DNA of 64,000 bases from an uncultured Christensenella sp. (GCA_910584155.1 CAJTYG010000002.1:28884-92883); one strand, 5' to 3'; counted from the first letter of the stretch, positions 18,539 to 27,590 are shown. Notes: generated by a model from the letters alone, not told the origin. Program-made: numbers and translations.

Positions 18539-19690
18539 CTATACTCTCTTAAATTTTGTAAGCACAAACAGCTCCTGTTTTATTGCTTCAACCACCGTGT
18601 CTACCTCGTCAATACTGTTGCCGTCGCTCATACTGAATCTGATTATCCCGTCCTTATGCGCCGTATCGAGTCCGAGCAGACCTTTAAACCTGCTTTCATG
18701 GTGAGAGCTGCACGCCGAGCCTATTCCCACCAAAATGCCGTGTTTTTCAAGCGAATGCAGTAAAACCTCGCCTCTTACGTCCTTAAATGCGACCGTCAGC
18801 ACGTTCGGCACGGATTTTTCAATATCGGTGATTATGACAACATCATCGATTTTGTTCTTCAATTGTTGCGACAAGTATTCTCGATATTTTGATATTTTAG
18901 AATAGTTTTCATCAAATTCATCAAAAACAGCTCTTTGAACGGCGCAGTCAAAGCCTACAATCGACGGATAGTTTTCCGTGCCCGACCTCATTCCCTTTTC
19001 CTGCCCTCCGCCAAACAAAAGCGGCTTAACGGACGTGCCATTCTTTACGTACAGTGCGCCTATGCCCTTGGGTCCGTGCAGCTTATGCGCCGACACGCTG
19101 TACAGGTCAACGCCGAGCGCACGCAGATTGACGTTGATTTTGCCAAACGCCTGCACTCCGTCGCTGTGAAATACTGCGTCGGGCGCAACCTTTTTGGTGA
19201 GCTTCACAAGCAAAGCAACGTCGTTTATTCCGCCCGTCTCGTTGCTTGCATGCATTATGGACACAAACGACACCTTGTTTGTAAGCAGCTTTTTAAACTC
19301 GTCGATATCCACAGTGCCGTCGCTGCGTATGGGCGCAAAAACAACGTCGTAGCCCTGCGCTTTAAGCTCGTTTGCGGATACAAATATCGAATCGTGCTCG
19401 CCCAAGCCTATGATTATGCGGCTTCCTTTGGGTTTTCTTGTGCAAAACAGCGCCGTATTGTTGGCTTCCGTGCCGCCCGAGGTAAAATACAGCTCGCCGT
19501 CGGGAGCGTGCATAGCGCTCTTTATATGTTCTCTTATCTTTCGCAATTCCACCGCAATATCGACAGCCTGCGGATATAGCGCCGACGGATTGAAATAGTC
19601 CTCCGTCATAGCCTTTGCCATTTTTTGCGCCACGTCCCCGTATACGCAGGTGGTTGCGGCATTGTCAAGATATATAGTTTTATTGTCCAT
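18539..19690 (-). CDS. Cysteine desulfurase (NifS/IscS family), probable partner of ThiI
   Basis: This PLP enzyme takes sulfur from cysteine as a persulfide. The 383-aa sequence starts IYLDNAATT, has the H-bearing EHDS segment, the PLP lysine in SVSAHKLHGPKG, and the active-site loop Cys in GIGSACSSHHES, then the family's C-terminal FSMSDGN segment. I chose the ATG at 19690 (MDNKTIYLDN), 11 bases inside the upstream gene; the longer frame would translate that gene's duplicated tail. Immediate linkage to thiI supports a role in s4U formation, as with NifZ-ThiI in Bacillus. Confidence 0.94.
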   Translation of the reverse strand: MDNKTIYLDNAATTCVYGDVAQKMAKAMTEDYFNPSALYPQAVDIAVELRKIREHIKSAMHAPDGELYFTSGGTEANNTALFCTRKPKGSRIIIGLGEHDSIFVSANELKAQGYDVVFAPIRSDGTVDIDEFKKLLTNKVSFVSIMHASNETGGINDVALLVKLTKKVAPDAVFHSDGVQAFGKINVNLRALGVDLYSVSAHKLHGPKGIGALYVKNGTSVKPLLFGGGQEKGMRSGTENYPSIVGFDCAVQRAVFDEFDENYSKISKYREYLSQQLKNKIDDVVIITDIEKSVPNVLTVAFKDVRGEVLLHSLEKHGILVGIGSACSSHHESRFKGLLGLDTAHKDGIIRFSMSDGNSIDEVDTVVEAIKQELFVLTKFKRV

Positions 19691-20219
19691 CTGATTCACT
19701 TCCAAGCAAAAACTTATCCTGTTCACTTCCAAGCAAAAACTTGTCCTGCAAAGCTTCTTTGAGCAATGCGAGCATATAGTCGTCGGGGGCAAACAGCAGC
19801 CTTCTTAGGTTGCCGTCCTCACCGTAAACAAGCTGATATACGCCCTTATCATAGGTCTGATCGCAGGCTATCACGTCGTCATCGTCGGCTATGCCCTGCA
19901 TAAGCTCAAAGCTTTTTACGTCCTCGAGCATAAGAGACAGCTTTCTGACGGTTTTTCCCATTAAATCTTTCTTTGCGACGACGAGCCGCACGGGCGAAAT
20001 ATCGTATATAAATTCCTTTGGCGAGGTGTTATAAAGGTGTATGTAAACTATCCCGACGGCAAGTATGGCAATAAATCCAAACACAAAATACCACACGTAA
20101 AAAATCGCAAGCATCAAAAAACCGAGCGAAAACAGCACGGATCCTATGCCTATCCACTGCATTGCTTTGGTTTTAGAGGTCACGGTGACCTCAACTGTCT
20201 GCGAATATTGCTCCGTCAT
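19680..20219 (-). CDS. Uncharacterised membrane protein with two TM segments
   Basis: I do not recognise a named family. The 179-aa protein has a short N-terminal region, two adjacent hydrophobic segments (about residues 22-62), and then a 110-residue cytoplasmic-type domain rich in Asp and Leu. Its C-terminus carries the nonapeptide QDKFLLGSE twice in tandem, the product of an exact-length 27-bp duplication. It starts one base after the mutS2 stop and overlaps the desulfurase start by 11 bases, so it is embedded in the pheS-thiI operon. The small overlaps and normal base composition suggest a real, translated gene. Confidence 0.85.
   Translation of the reverse strand: MTEQYSQTVEVTVTSKTKAMQWIGIGSVLFSLGFLMLAIFYVWYFVFGFIAILAVGIVYIHLYNTSPKEFIYDISPVRLVVAKKDLMGKTVRKLSLMLEDVKSFELMQGIADDDDVIACDQTYDKGVYQLVYGEDGNLRRLLFAPDDYMLALLKEALQDKFLLGSEQDKFLLGSESDGQ
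19695..19748 (-). repeat. 27-bp tandem duplication at a gene 3' end
   Basis: Two adjacent 27-bp units (19695-19721 and 19722-19748) are nearly identical and in frame, duplicating nine codons just before the stop of the membrane-protein gene. Confidence 0.9.
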
Positions 20220-20220
20220 C

Positions 20221-22269
20221 TCACTTCACCTTGTAATAATCGCCCTTTCTGACCTTGACGGACAGCTTGCCGATAGCGACCTGCGCCTCGCCCCTGTTAT
20301 TTACAGACAGCAGCTTTCCTCTTTTGCCGAGCGATTTTACAAACACGTTATCGCCTAAATTTAACGGCGAATTGTCGGGCGTATCGTCAACTATCGCCTC
20401 TTCCTCGTATTTTGCGGACATAGTTTCAAGCTTTTTGCGCAAATTTCTTGCCTCAAAAAGGTCGCCCTCGGATATATCCTGCTTTTTTAGGATATCCTTT
20501 ATCTGCTCTATTATCTCATTAGCCTCATCGACGCTGTCCTCGATGAGCCGTTTTGTTTCCTTTCGTATGCTTTCGTCAAGCTTTTCCCGCTTTTCGGCGA
20601 CCAATTTCTTTTCGTTTTCCGCTTCCTTAAGCGCCTTTGCGGCAAGCTCACGGTCGACAGACGCCTCGTTTACAAGCGCAGTAGCCTTTTGTCTTGTCTG
20701 TTCTGCGGCGCTCAACACGCTGTCGAACTGCCTCTTTTCAACGGATATTCTGCCCCTCGCCCTGTCCACAATGCTCTGCTTAAGCCCGAGCTTCTGCGCT
20801 ATCGCAAGAGCGTTGGAGCTGCCTATAGCGCCCATAACAAGCTTAAACGTAGGCGAAAATGTTTCGCTGTCAAATTCCATAGAAGCGACCACGACGCCCT
20901 TTGTCACAAGCGCAAATTCCTTGAGGTCGTTAAAATGCGACGTGATAAACGACTTTGCGCCCACGCCAAGCAGGTGTTCGGCAATGCTCACCGCAAGCGG
21001 AGCGCCCTCGCCGGGGTCCGTACCCGAGCCAAGCTCGTCAAACAGCACAAGCGACTTATTTGTGATGACGTCCAAAATGGCGATAGTGTTTTTGATATGC
21101 GCCGAAAAGGTAGACAGACTCTGTTCTATGCTCTGCTCGTCGCCTATATCGCTGTAAACGCCGTCGAAAACGCTCATTTTAGCGTATTTTGCAGGGATAT
21201 AAAGCCCGCTCATCGCCATAAGCGTAAACAGTCCCACGAGCTTGAGCGTGACGGTCTTTCCGCCCGTATTCGGACCTGTGATGAGCAGCATATTTTCGTC
21301 TGCGCCGAGCTTCAGCGATACGGGAACCACCGTTTTTTGGTCGATAAGCGGATGTCTGCCTTCCTTGAGGCAGATTTCGCCGTCGCAATTGAGCTCGGGA
21401 CGTATCGCCTTATATTCTCTTGCAAGCTGCGCCTTTGCAAACATCATATCCATATCGACTACGGTCTGATAACTCCACTCTATGCTGTCCGCATTTGCGG
21501 AAATGAGCGACGAAAAATTGCGCAAAATCTTTTCTATTTCCGCCTGTTCTGCGGCAAGCTCACCCTTGAGCTCGTTGTTCATCTCAACAATCTGCATAGG
21601 CTCGACAAACAGCGTTGAGCCCGACGCAGACTGATCGTGCACAAGACCGGGGATCGTTCCCTTAAAATCGCTTTTGAGCGGAATGACGTATCTGTCGGAG
21701 CGCATAGTGATTATGCTGTCCTGCAGATATTTTGAATACTGCGGCGCAGTGATAAACGCCTGCAGCTTAGCTCTGATATTTTCGTTAATCTTGCGTATGC
21801 GCATTCTTATCAGCTTCAGCTCGTGGCTTGCGCTGTCCGCAACCTCGCTTTCGGACAGAAATGCGTCATAAATATTGTTTTCAAGCCCCTCGTTTACGTA
21901 CAGCGAGCAGGACGTTTCAAGGAGCAGCGGAATATCCTTTAAAAGGTCGATAGTTCTCTTCAGCTTCCGAGCCGTACGCAGCGACCTGCCCACCTTCATT
22001 ATCTCGGATATGGACAAAATTGCGCCCTTTCTTGCCTTGAGGACTATCATTTCGATGTCGTCAACGGCAAAGCTCGGGCTTTGTGAATACTCAAACAGCA
22101 CCTTATCCGCCTCGTCGGTTTCGCAAAGCGCACGCTCTATTTCAGCCATACTTTCAAAGGGCTTGAGGGAGCGTGCCTTATTCTTTCCGCCACCCGACTG
22201 ACAAAAGCCTGCCAAGGCGGAAAGAATTTTGGGATATTCGAGTGTGTTTAAGCTTTTGTCGTCAAACAT
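20221..22269 (-). CDS. mutS2: MutS2-type ATPase lacking the Smr nuclease domain
   Basis: MutS2 proteins bind branched DNA or collided ribosomes and restrain recombination in several bacteria. The 682-aa product has the MutS core and clamp, Walker A GPNTGGKTVTLK (near residue 330), Walker B LVLFDELGSGTDP, a long Lys/Glu coiled-coil (about residues 495-600), and a KOW-like region (NLGDNVFVKSLGKRGK). It stops right after the KOW strand ending DYYKVK, where an Smr domain of roughly 80-90 residues with an LDLRG motif normally follows. No Smr remnant is seen, since the next gene starts one base after the stop. The ATG at 22269 overlaps pheT by 8 bases. Confidence 0.94.
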   Translation of the reverse strand: MFDDKSLNTLEYPKILSALAGFCQSGGGKNKARSLKPFESMAEIERALCETDEADKVLFEYSQSPSFAVDDIEMIVLKARKGAILSISEIMKVGRSLRTARKLKRTIDLLKDIPLLLETSCSLYVNEGLENNIYDAFLSESEVADSASHELKLIRMRIRKINENIRAKLQAFITAPQYSKYLQDSIITMRSDRYVIPLKSDFKGTIPGLVHDQSASGSTLFVEPMQIVEMNNELKGELAAEQAEIEKILRNFSSLISANADSIEWSYQTVVDMDMMFAKAQLAREYKAIRPELNCDGEICLKEGRHPLIDQKTVVPVSLKLGADENMLLITGPNTGGKTVTLKLVGLFTLMAMSGLYIPAKYAKMSVFDGVYSDIGDEQSIEQSLSTFSAHIKNTIAILDVITNKSLVLFDELGSGTDPGEGAPLAVSIAEHLLGVGAKSFITSHFNDLKEFALVTKGVVVASMEFDSETFSPTFKLVMGAIGSSNALAIAQKLGLKQSIVDRARGRISVEKRQFDSVLSAAEQTRQKATALVNEASVDRELAAKALKEAENEKKLVAEKREKLDESIRKETKRLIEDSVDEANEIIEQIKDILKKQDISEGDLFEARNLRKKLETMSAKYEEEAIVDDTPDNSPLNLGDNVFVKSLGKRGKLLSVNNRGEAQVAIGKLSVKVRKGDYYKVK

Positions 22270-24661
22270 TTCGTATATACGCCCCTGTTTTGCGCTTGAG
22301 CACTGACAGTATTTTTGCCGTCTGCTCAGCAATTTCGTCGTCGGTCAGCGTGCGGTCGAGCGACGAGAAAGAGAAGCTTATCGCAACGCTCTTTTTGCCC
22401 TCGCCTATCTGTGCGCTTCTGTAGGTGTCAAACACCTTTACGTCCGTGAGGTATTTTATCTTTGCGCCCTTGATAGCCTCAATTATATCGCCGGCAAGGA
22501 CCTCTTCCCTTACGACGACCGCAAGGTCACGCTCTATCGTCGGGAATTTTGAAAACGCCTTGAATTTAGGCTTTTCGAGATTTTCAGCGCAGAAAATGCC
22601 GTCTATTGATATTTCCGCAAGATAAATGCGCAGGTTGTCAACGCCGTATTCCTTTGCGGTTTTGGGATGTATCTCGCCTATATAACCAACACTCCTGCCG
22701 TTTACAAGCACCTCTGCGCTTCTGCCCGAATGTAAATAAGGACGGGTGCTGCGCTCGTATTTAGCGGTGACGTGCAAGGCAGCGAACACCTCTTCTACGG
22801 CGGCCTTGACCGAGAAGAAATCTACACTGTCGCCGTATGCGCCTATCATAAAGCGGTCTTCCTCGACGGGAAGCTCATCGATAGGCAGCGACTTTGGCAG
22901 ATATACTCTTGCCACCTCAAACAGCGAAGCCGCTTTGTTGAAGTGAGTTGCATTGTAGGCAAGAGTTTCGAGCATACTGTGCGTAAGCATAGTGCGCATC
23001 ACGCTAAGCGCCTCGCCGATGGGATTTAAAAGTCTTATGGTATTGCGTGCGATATCGCCGTCCTCAAGCTTCAGCCTGTTTGCAAATTCGGGCGACACAA
23101 ACGAATACGTCACGCTCTCGTGCAAGCCGCAGGCGCAAAGAGTATCCTTTATAAGGTCGATGACCTTAAGTTTATCGGGCACCGCCGCACTTGTGAGCGA
23201 CGCATATTTAAACAGCGTCGGCTTTATATGGCGGTAGCCGTAAACTCTGATAAATTCTTCGGCAAGGTCGTTTACGCCGACAATATCCTCTCTGTCCTCT
23301 CTTACGGTCGCAACAAGTGCGCCGCCCTTTTCACGCACGGCAATTCCAAGCTTGTCGAGTATTGAGATAAGCTTGTCCTTTGGCACCGCACAGCCGAGAA
23401 TATTGCGTATCTGCGCAGTAGTAAACTCAATTTCTCTTTCCTTTGCGAAATCCACCTTTACGTCTATAATGCCGTCAACTATTTCGCCGCTGCCGCTCCC
23501 GTATATCAGCGTAAGCGCACGCTTGAGCGCATATTCCTGCGAGGCGAAGTCGATACCCTTTTCAAATCTTGCGGAGCTGTCCGACCTGAGCCCCAACGTG
23601 CGTGAGGTGCGGCGGATATTATCTCTTGCAAATTTTGCGGACTCGAATACGACGCAGGCGGTGTCCTCTTTTATTCCGCTGTCAAGTCCGCCCATAATGC
23701 CCGCAATCGCAACGGGCTTTTTGCTGTCGCAGATGACAAGCATACTGCTATCGAGCCTGTTGTTTTTGCCGTCGAGGGATACTATAGTCTCGCCGTCCAT
23801 AGCGTTTCTTACGACTATCCTGCCGCCCTCGAGCTCACGGCTGTCAAACGAGTGCATGGGCTGACCTATTTCCATAAGCACATAGTTTGTGATGTCAACG
23901 ATGTTGTTTATAGGTCTTATTCCAACCGCACGCAGACGTGATTTTATCTTCTGCGAGGACGGGAAAATCTTTACATTTTTTACGCCGCCAGCCATATATC
24001 TCGGGCAAAGCTCGCTGTTTTTCACCTCAACGCTTACGATGTCGTCAATGCTTCCGCCCGCCGTCTCAAAGTGTATTTCGGGCTCTTTGCAATCGGTGTC
24101 GAGCGCAACGGCGACTTCCTTTGCAAGCTTGTATATGCTGTTGCAGTCGGGACGGTTTGCCGTCACCGCTATATCCAACACCACGTCGTTGTAGCCGAGT
24201 GCGTCAAGCGCAGGCGTACCGAGCGCCGTACCCTCGGCAAAGCGCAGTATATCGCCCGCCTTTTGTCCCTCTACGTCGTCTACCGTTATGCCCACTTCCT
24301 CAAGTCCGCAAAGCATACCTTCGCTTAAAACGCCTCTCAGCTCGCCTTTTTTTATAACCGTTCCGTCGGCAAGCACGGCGCCGTCAAGCGCAACGGCTAT
24401 GGTTTCGCCGCCCTCTACGGGCACGTTTGTGACGACCTGCAAAACGCTTTCGCCTATATCTATTTTGGTCACACGCAGTCTGTCGGCGTGCGGGTGCTTC
24501 TGCACCTCGACGATTTTTCCGACGACTACGTTTTGCGCCTTTTTGTTCTGATATACGATATCCTCAACCTCAAACCCTATGCCGACAAGCTTTTTTGCAA
24601 GCGTTTCGGGCGTGACGTCTATATTTACATAATCCTTAAGCCATGAAATAGGAGCTAACAT
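22262..24661 (-). CDS. pheT: Phenylalanyl-tRNA synthetase beta subunit
   Basis: PheT forms the alpha2-beta2 enzyme with PheS that charges tRNA-Phe. The 799-aa protein has the N-terminal EMAP-type tRNA-binding domain (QNVVVGKIVEVQKHPHADRL), the B3/B4 editing domain, B5 and a catalytic-like core, and the C-terminal ferredoxin-fold anticodon-binding domain (FPTIERDLAVVV). Length and order are typical. It starts 11 bases after the pheS stop and overlaps mutS2. Confidence 0.98.
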   Translation of the reverse strand: MLAPISWLKDYVNIDVTPETLAKKLVGIGFEVEDIVYQNKKAQNVVVGKIVEVQKHPHADRLRVTKIDIGESVLQVVTNVPVEGGETIAVALDGAVLADGTVIKKGELRGVLSEGMLCGLEEVGITVDDVEGQKAGDILRFAEGTALGTPALDALGYNDVVLDIAVTANRPDCNSIYKLAKEVAVALDTDCKEPEIHFETAGGSIDDIVSVEVKNSELCPRYMAGGVKNVKIFPSSQKIKSRLRAVGIRPINNIVDITNYVLMEIGQPMHSFDSRELEGGRIVVRNAMDGETIVSLDGKNNRLDSSMLVICDSKKPVAIAGIMGGLDSGIKEDTACVVFESAKFARDNIRRTSRTLGLRSDSSARFEKGIDFASQEYALKRALTLIYGSGSGEIVDGIIDVKVDFAKEREIEFTTAQIRNILGCAVPKDKLISILDKLGIAVREKGGALVATVREDREDIVGVNDLAEEFIRVYGYRHIKPTLFKYASLTSAAVPDKLKVIDLIKDTLCACGLHESVTYSFVSPEFANRLKLEDGDIARNTIRLLNPIGEALSVMRTMLTHSMLETLAYNATHFNKAASLFEVARVYLPKSLPIDELPVEEDRFMIGAYGDSVDFFSVKAAVEEVFAALHVTAKYERSTRPYLHSGRSAEVLVNGRSVGYIGEIHPKTAKEYGVDNLRIYLAEISIDGIFCAENLEKPKFKAFSKFPTIERDLAVVVREEVLAGDIIEAIKGAKIKYLTDVKVFDTYRSAQIGEGKKSVAISFSFSSLDRTLTDDEIAEQTAKILSVLKRKTGAYIRNV

Positions 24662-24672
24662 TGTCTTCCTCC

Positions 24673-25692
24673 TCAGTTGAATTGCTTGAGAAAACGCATA
24701 TCGTTTTCATAAAGCAGCTTGATGTTTGGTATGCCGTACTTTATCATCGCAATGCGGTCTATGCCGAAGCCGAATGCAAAGCCGCTGTACTTGCCGCTGT
24801 CAATGCCACACATCTCGAGCACTGCGGGATTTACTATGCCTGCGCCGAGAATTTCCACCCAGCCTGTGCCCTTGCACACTCTGCAGCCCTTGCCGTGACA
24901 CATCGAGCAAGTGACGTCCACCTCGACGGACGGCTCCGTAAACGGAAAATAGGACGGGCGCAAGCGCACCTTAGTATCCTTTGAAAATATCTTCTGCGCA
25001 AAGGTCTGCAAGCAGCCCTGCAAATCGCCCATAGTGATGTGCTTATCTATCGCAAGCCCTTCGAATTGATTGAATATCGGGCTGTGCGAGGTGTCGTCGT
25101 CGCTTCTGTACACCTTTCCGGGCACTACCACTCTGATAGGCGGCTTTTGCGTAGTCATAATGCGTGCCTGCATTGCCGATGTCTGCGTGCGCAGCACTAT
25201 ATTGTCGTTGATATAAAAGGTATCCTGCATATCCCTCGAGGGGTGATCCTTCGGGATATTGAGCAGTTGGAAGTTAAATAAATCACTTTCTATTTCGGGA
25301 CCCTCGTCCACGCTGAAGCCCATTCCCGCAAAGATATCTATAAGCTCACGCCTTATCAGTGTAAGTGGGTGCAGAGTGCCCGTCCTTTTGCCGTCAACAG
25401 GCAGTGTAACGTCAATGGCTTCGGCTTTCAGCTTAAGTTCCTCTTCACGCTCGGCAAGTAATTCGGTCTTCTCGTTTAAAGCGCCCTCGACTGCGGTGCG
25501 CAGCTCGTTCACGAGCTTGCCCATAGCGGGTCTGTCCTCTTTGGGTACGTTTGCCATATCACGCATAACCAAAGATATTGCGCCGCTTTTGCCGAGATAT
25601 TTCACCCTTACGTCGTTTAGCTGAGCGGTAGTCTCGGCGCTTTCGATCATAGCAATGGCATCACGCTTGATGCCGTCAAGTTTTTCTTTCAT
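24673..25692 (-). CDS. pheS: Phenylalanyl-tRNA synthetase alpha subunit
   Basis: PheS is the catalytic subunit of phenylalanyl-tRNA synthetase. The 339-aa sequence has an N-terminal coiled-coil, then class II motif 2 (VYRSDDDTSHSPIFNQFEGL), the FFPFTEPS-like stretch YFPFTEPSVEVDV with nearby Cys pairs, and motif 3 GFAFGFGIDRIAMI. The ATG at 25692 has GGAGC upstream. It is first in a six-gene operon (pheS, pheT, mutS2, membrane protein, desulfurase, thiI) from the promoter at 25746-25774. No T-box leader is visible. Confidence 0.98.
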   Translation of the reverse strand: MKEKLDGIKRDAIAMIESAETTAQLNDVRVKYLGKSGAISLVMRDMANVPKEDRPAMGKLVNELRTAVEGALNEKTELLAEREEELKLKAEAIDVTLPVDGKRTGTLHPLTLIRRELIDIFAGMGFSVDEGPEIESDLFNFQLLNIPKDHPSRDMQDTFYINDNIVLRTQTSAMQARIMTTQKPPIRVVVPGKVYRSDDDTSHSPIFNQFEGLAIDKHITMGDLQGCLQTFAQKIFSKDTKVRLRPSYFPFTEPSVEVDVTCSMCHGKGCRVCKGTGWVEILGAGIVNPAVLEMCGIDSGKYSGFAFGFGIDRIAMIKYGIPNIKLLYENDMRFLKQFN

Positions 25693-25705
25693 TTAAAGCT
25701 CCGTC

Positions 25706-25729
25706 TGCGCACGCATATGCGTGTGCGCA
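25706..25729 (-). promoter_or_regulatory. TGCGCAC palindrome in the pheS leader
   Basis: Arms TGCGCAC (25706-25712) and GTGCGCA (25723-25729) flank a second small palindrome around GCATATGC. The site lies inside the roughly 46-nt leader, 13 bases before the pheS ATG. It matches the arms of the miaB-leader element at 14887-14906. Confidence 0.5.
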
Positions 25730-25745
25730 CATATTTAACTTATTT

Positions 25746-25774
25746 AAGATAACATCAGACGGAAAATAAGTCAA
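25746..25774 (-). promoter_or_regulatory. Promoter of the pheS-thiI operon
   Basis: On the minus strand TTGACT (25769-25774) and TATCTT (25746-25751) are separated by 17 bases. The predicted start is near 25739. Confidence 0.7.
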
Positions 25775-25793
25775 CGGAATATACAAAAACAAA

Positions 25794-26253
25794 TCAATCC
25801 TTTGGCACCGTGACGGTTATATTCAGGGGTGTTTTGCCAAGCTTTATCTTATCTACGCCGCTTATCAGCGTATCGCCGATATACAGCTGTTTTTCGTCGC
25901 CTCTAACGGTATGCAAACCGTTCTTCACGCCGTTTACGTCAAACAAATCAATCCTTTGGCACTGTTACGGTTATATTCAGGGGTGTTTTGCCAAGCTTTA
26001 TCTGATCCACGCCGCTTATCAGCGTGTCGCCGATATACAGCTGTTTTTCGTCGCCTCTCACTATATGCAAATCGTTCTTTACGCCGTTTACGTCAAAAAA
26101 TCAATCCTTTGGCACCGTAACGGTTATATTCAGGGGCGTTTTTCCCAGCTTTATCTTATCTACGCCGCTTATCAGCGTATCGCCGATATACAGCTGTTTT
26201 TCGTCGCCTCTCACTATATGCAAATCGTTCTTTACGCCGTTTACGTCAAAAAC
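25794..26253 (-). repeat. Three tandem copies of a gene 3' end (about 153 bp each)
   Basis: Copies start at 25794, 25948 and 26101 (periods 154 and 153). The copy at 26101-26253 is the true 3' end of the unknown gene, encoding its last 50 or so residues and TGA stop. The other two lie downstream and differ by scattered substitutions. Each keeps the open frame from FDVNGVKN to TVPKD and the TGA; the middle copy is even in phase with the gene after its stop. Confidence 0.95.
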
Positions 26254-27468
26254 AAGGTCGGCACGCTCTATCTGACGGGGCAAGGCAGGCGATATGCGAA
26301 GTCTGCCACCCGCAGTGGATATACCAAAGTTTACAGTGTGAAATTTGTAAATCGGCTCAAAAGTATTCTCAAATTGTAAGGCTTTTGTAATACTTTTATT
26401 TGTTTTAGGCACAAAATATAAATTCATAAAGTGACTTGACGTCAGCGCAGTAGCCAACATCGTCAAATCTTTTTTGTGGTTTATTATGCAAAACGTTCGT
26501 GACATAAAGCTTAGTCTTTTCACTTGCAAATGCCCTGCCGATGCGCTTTTCATATACTTTTCAAGCCGCACCGTATACATAAACTCGTCAAGGTTTTCGT
26601 CGTCGCTAAGCTTTTTGACAAGTGCCAAAAAATTGTGCTTTGCCCCGTTATCCGCCGACGAAAACACATCAAACTTGTCCAAAATTTCAAGCGGCGTGTA
26701 ATATCTTGAAAAATCATACTCGCTCACCTGTTTAATAGCCGCAAGCAGGTTTTTAATATTTTGCGACAGTGCGTCGGTCACTTCACTGTGTATGTTTGCA
26801 AAAAATTCCATTTTATAGCCTGCGTGCAAGGCGCATATGCTCAAAAACAGCTTTGATTTTGCAAGCTTTTTATATTTTTCGTCAAGCAGAACGGGATTGT
26901 ATACGTATTTTGCGGAAAGTCGGTATATCTTTGCAAGCGTATCCACCTGCAAAAAATCATAGGTCAGCTTTTCAATCAAAACATAAGCAAACGCTTTATT
27001 CATTGCCATTATCTCACAAAATGACAGCGTTTTGTGTTTGTTGTAAGCCTCGAGCATAATTTTTACCCTATCTTCATCAAACCTATAATCAGACCTTGCA
27101 AGACAAAATCTTGCAAGCAAAACCGCTCTCGGCTCGCCGTTTATAGACGGCAAATCTTCAAGCTCGGCAAAATTCTGTTTCAAAATCGGTTTTATTTCGT
27201 CCTCGAGCGCCGTAAATTTATCAAAAAAGCCGCAGTATTTGCGCATTTTTATGGAAAACATAATTCTTTTCACACAGCTTTTGTAGTGTTTAAACTGCGT
27301 TTTGCCGCCCTCTTTCGGCAATTTAAGATTTTTGATATACTGCTCGCATTGCTCTATATATGTCGCATCGTCATATGCGTCAAAATACATCGCCCTGATT
27401 TTCGGGCGAGATAAAAAATACAAGGTTATAAAAACCGCCACCACTGCAATAGGTATTGCATATTCCAT
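26101..27468 (-). CDS. Uncharacterised membrane-anchored protein
   Basis: I do not recognise this 455-aa protein. It has one N-terminal membrane segment (about residues 3-20) and a long soluble region with many Lys, Tyr and Phe, predicted by eye to be mostly helical (residues 35-330). A beta-rich C-terminal part begins about residue 345, ending VRGDEKQLYIGDTLISG...TVPKD. The start ATG at 27468 has only a poorly spaced AGGG. It is monocistronic, downstream of twin Fur-like boxes (120-180 bases upstream) and a dispersed repeat, and upstream of pheS. Its last 50 codons are repeated twice more downstream. Confidence 0.85.
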   Translation of the reverse strand: MEYAIPIAVVAVFITLYFLSRPKIRAMYFDAYDDATYIEQCEQYIKNLKLPKEGGKTQFKHYKSCVKRIMFSIKMRKYCGFFDKFTALEDEIKPILKQNFAELEDLPSINGEPRAVLLARFCLARSDYRFDEDRVKIMLEAYNKHKTLSFCEIMAMNKAFAYVLIEKLTYDFLQVDTLAKIYRLSAKYVYNPVLLDEKYKKLAKSKLFLSICALHAGYKMEFFANIHSEVTDALSQNIKNLLAAIKQVSEYDFSRYYTPLEILDKFDVFSSADNGAKHNFLALVKKLSDDENLDEFMYTVRLEKYMKSASAGHLQVKRLSFMSRTFCIINHKKDLTMLATALTSSHFMNLYFVPKTNKSITKALQFENTFEPIYKFHTVNFGISTAGGRLRISPALPRQIERADLVFDVNGVKNDLHIVRGDEKQLYIGDTLISGVDKIKLGKTPLNITVTVPKD

Positions 27469-27513
27469 ACCCTATGTTATTGCCAAAAAAATAAGTAATT
27501 ATAATTATTATTC

Positions 27514-27545
27514 CGTCATTGCGAGGCTATAGCCGAAGCAATCCA
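27514..27545. repeat. Dispersed hairpin repeat (CATTGCGAGG...CAATCC family)
   Basis: Imperfect inverted repeat TCATTGCGAGG ... GAAGCAATCCAGA. Related copies occur at 32102-32134, 32413-32446, 34613-34648 and 61842-61881, in both orientations and always between genes. Confidence 0.85.
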
Positions 27546-27590
27546 GACCATAAACTCATAAACCAAATTATCGCTTTTTTTATTTTATTC

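Noticed and set aside
19691..19792. Longer N-terminus for the cysteine desulfurase
   Set aside because: In-frame codons upstream of 19690 only translate the duplicated tail of the overlapping membrane-protein gene; the family start is MDNKTIYLDNAATT.
25693..26100. T-box riboswitch upstream of pheS
   Set aside because: The T-box bulge sequence (TGGNACCGCG type) is absent; the leader predicted from the promoter is under 50 nt, too short for a T-box.
25810..26379. Plus-strand reading frame of 189 codons across the three tandem repeats
   Set aside because: It runs antisense through the repeat copies and the true minus-strand gene, is open only because the unit is near a multiple of three, and has no ribosome site or recognisable domain.
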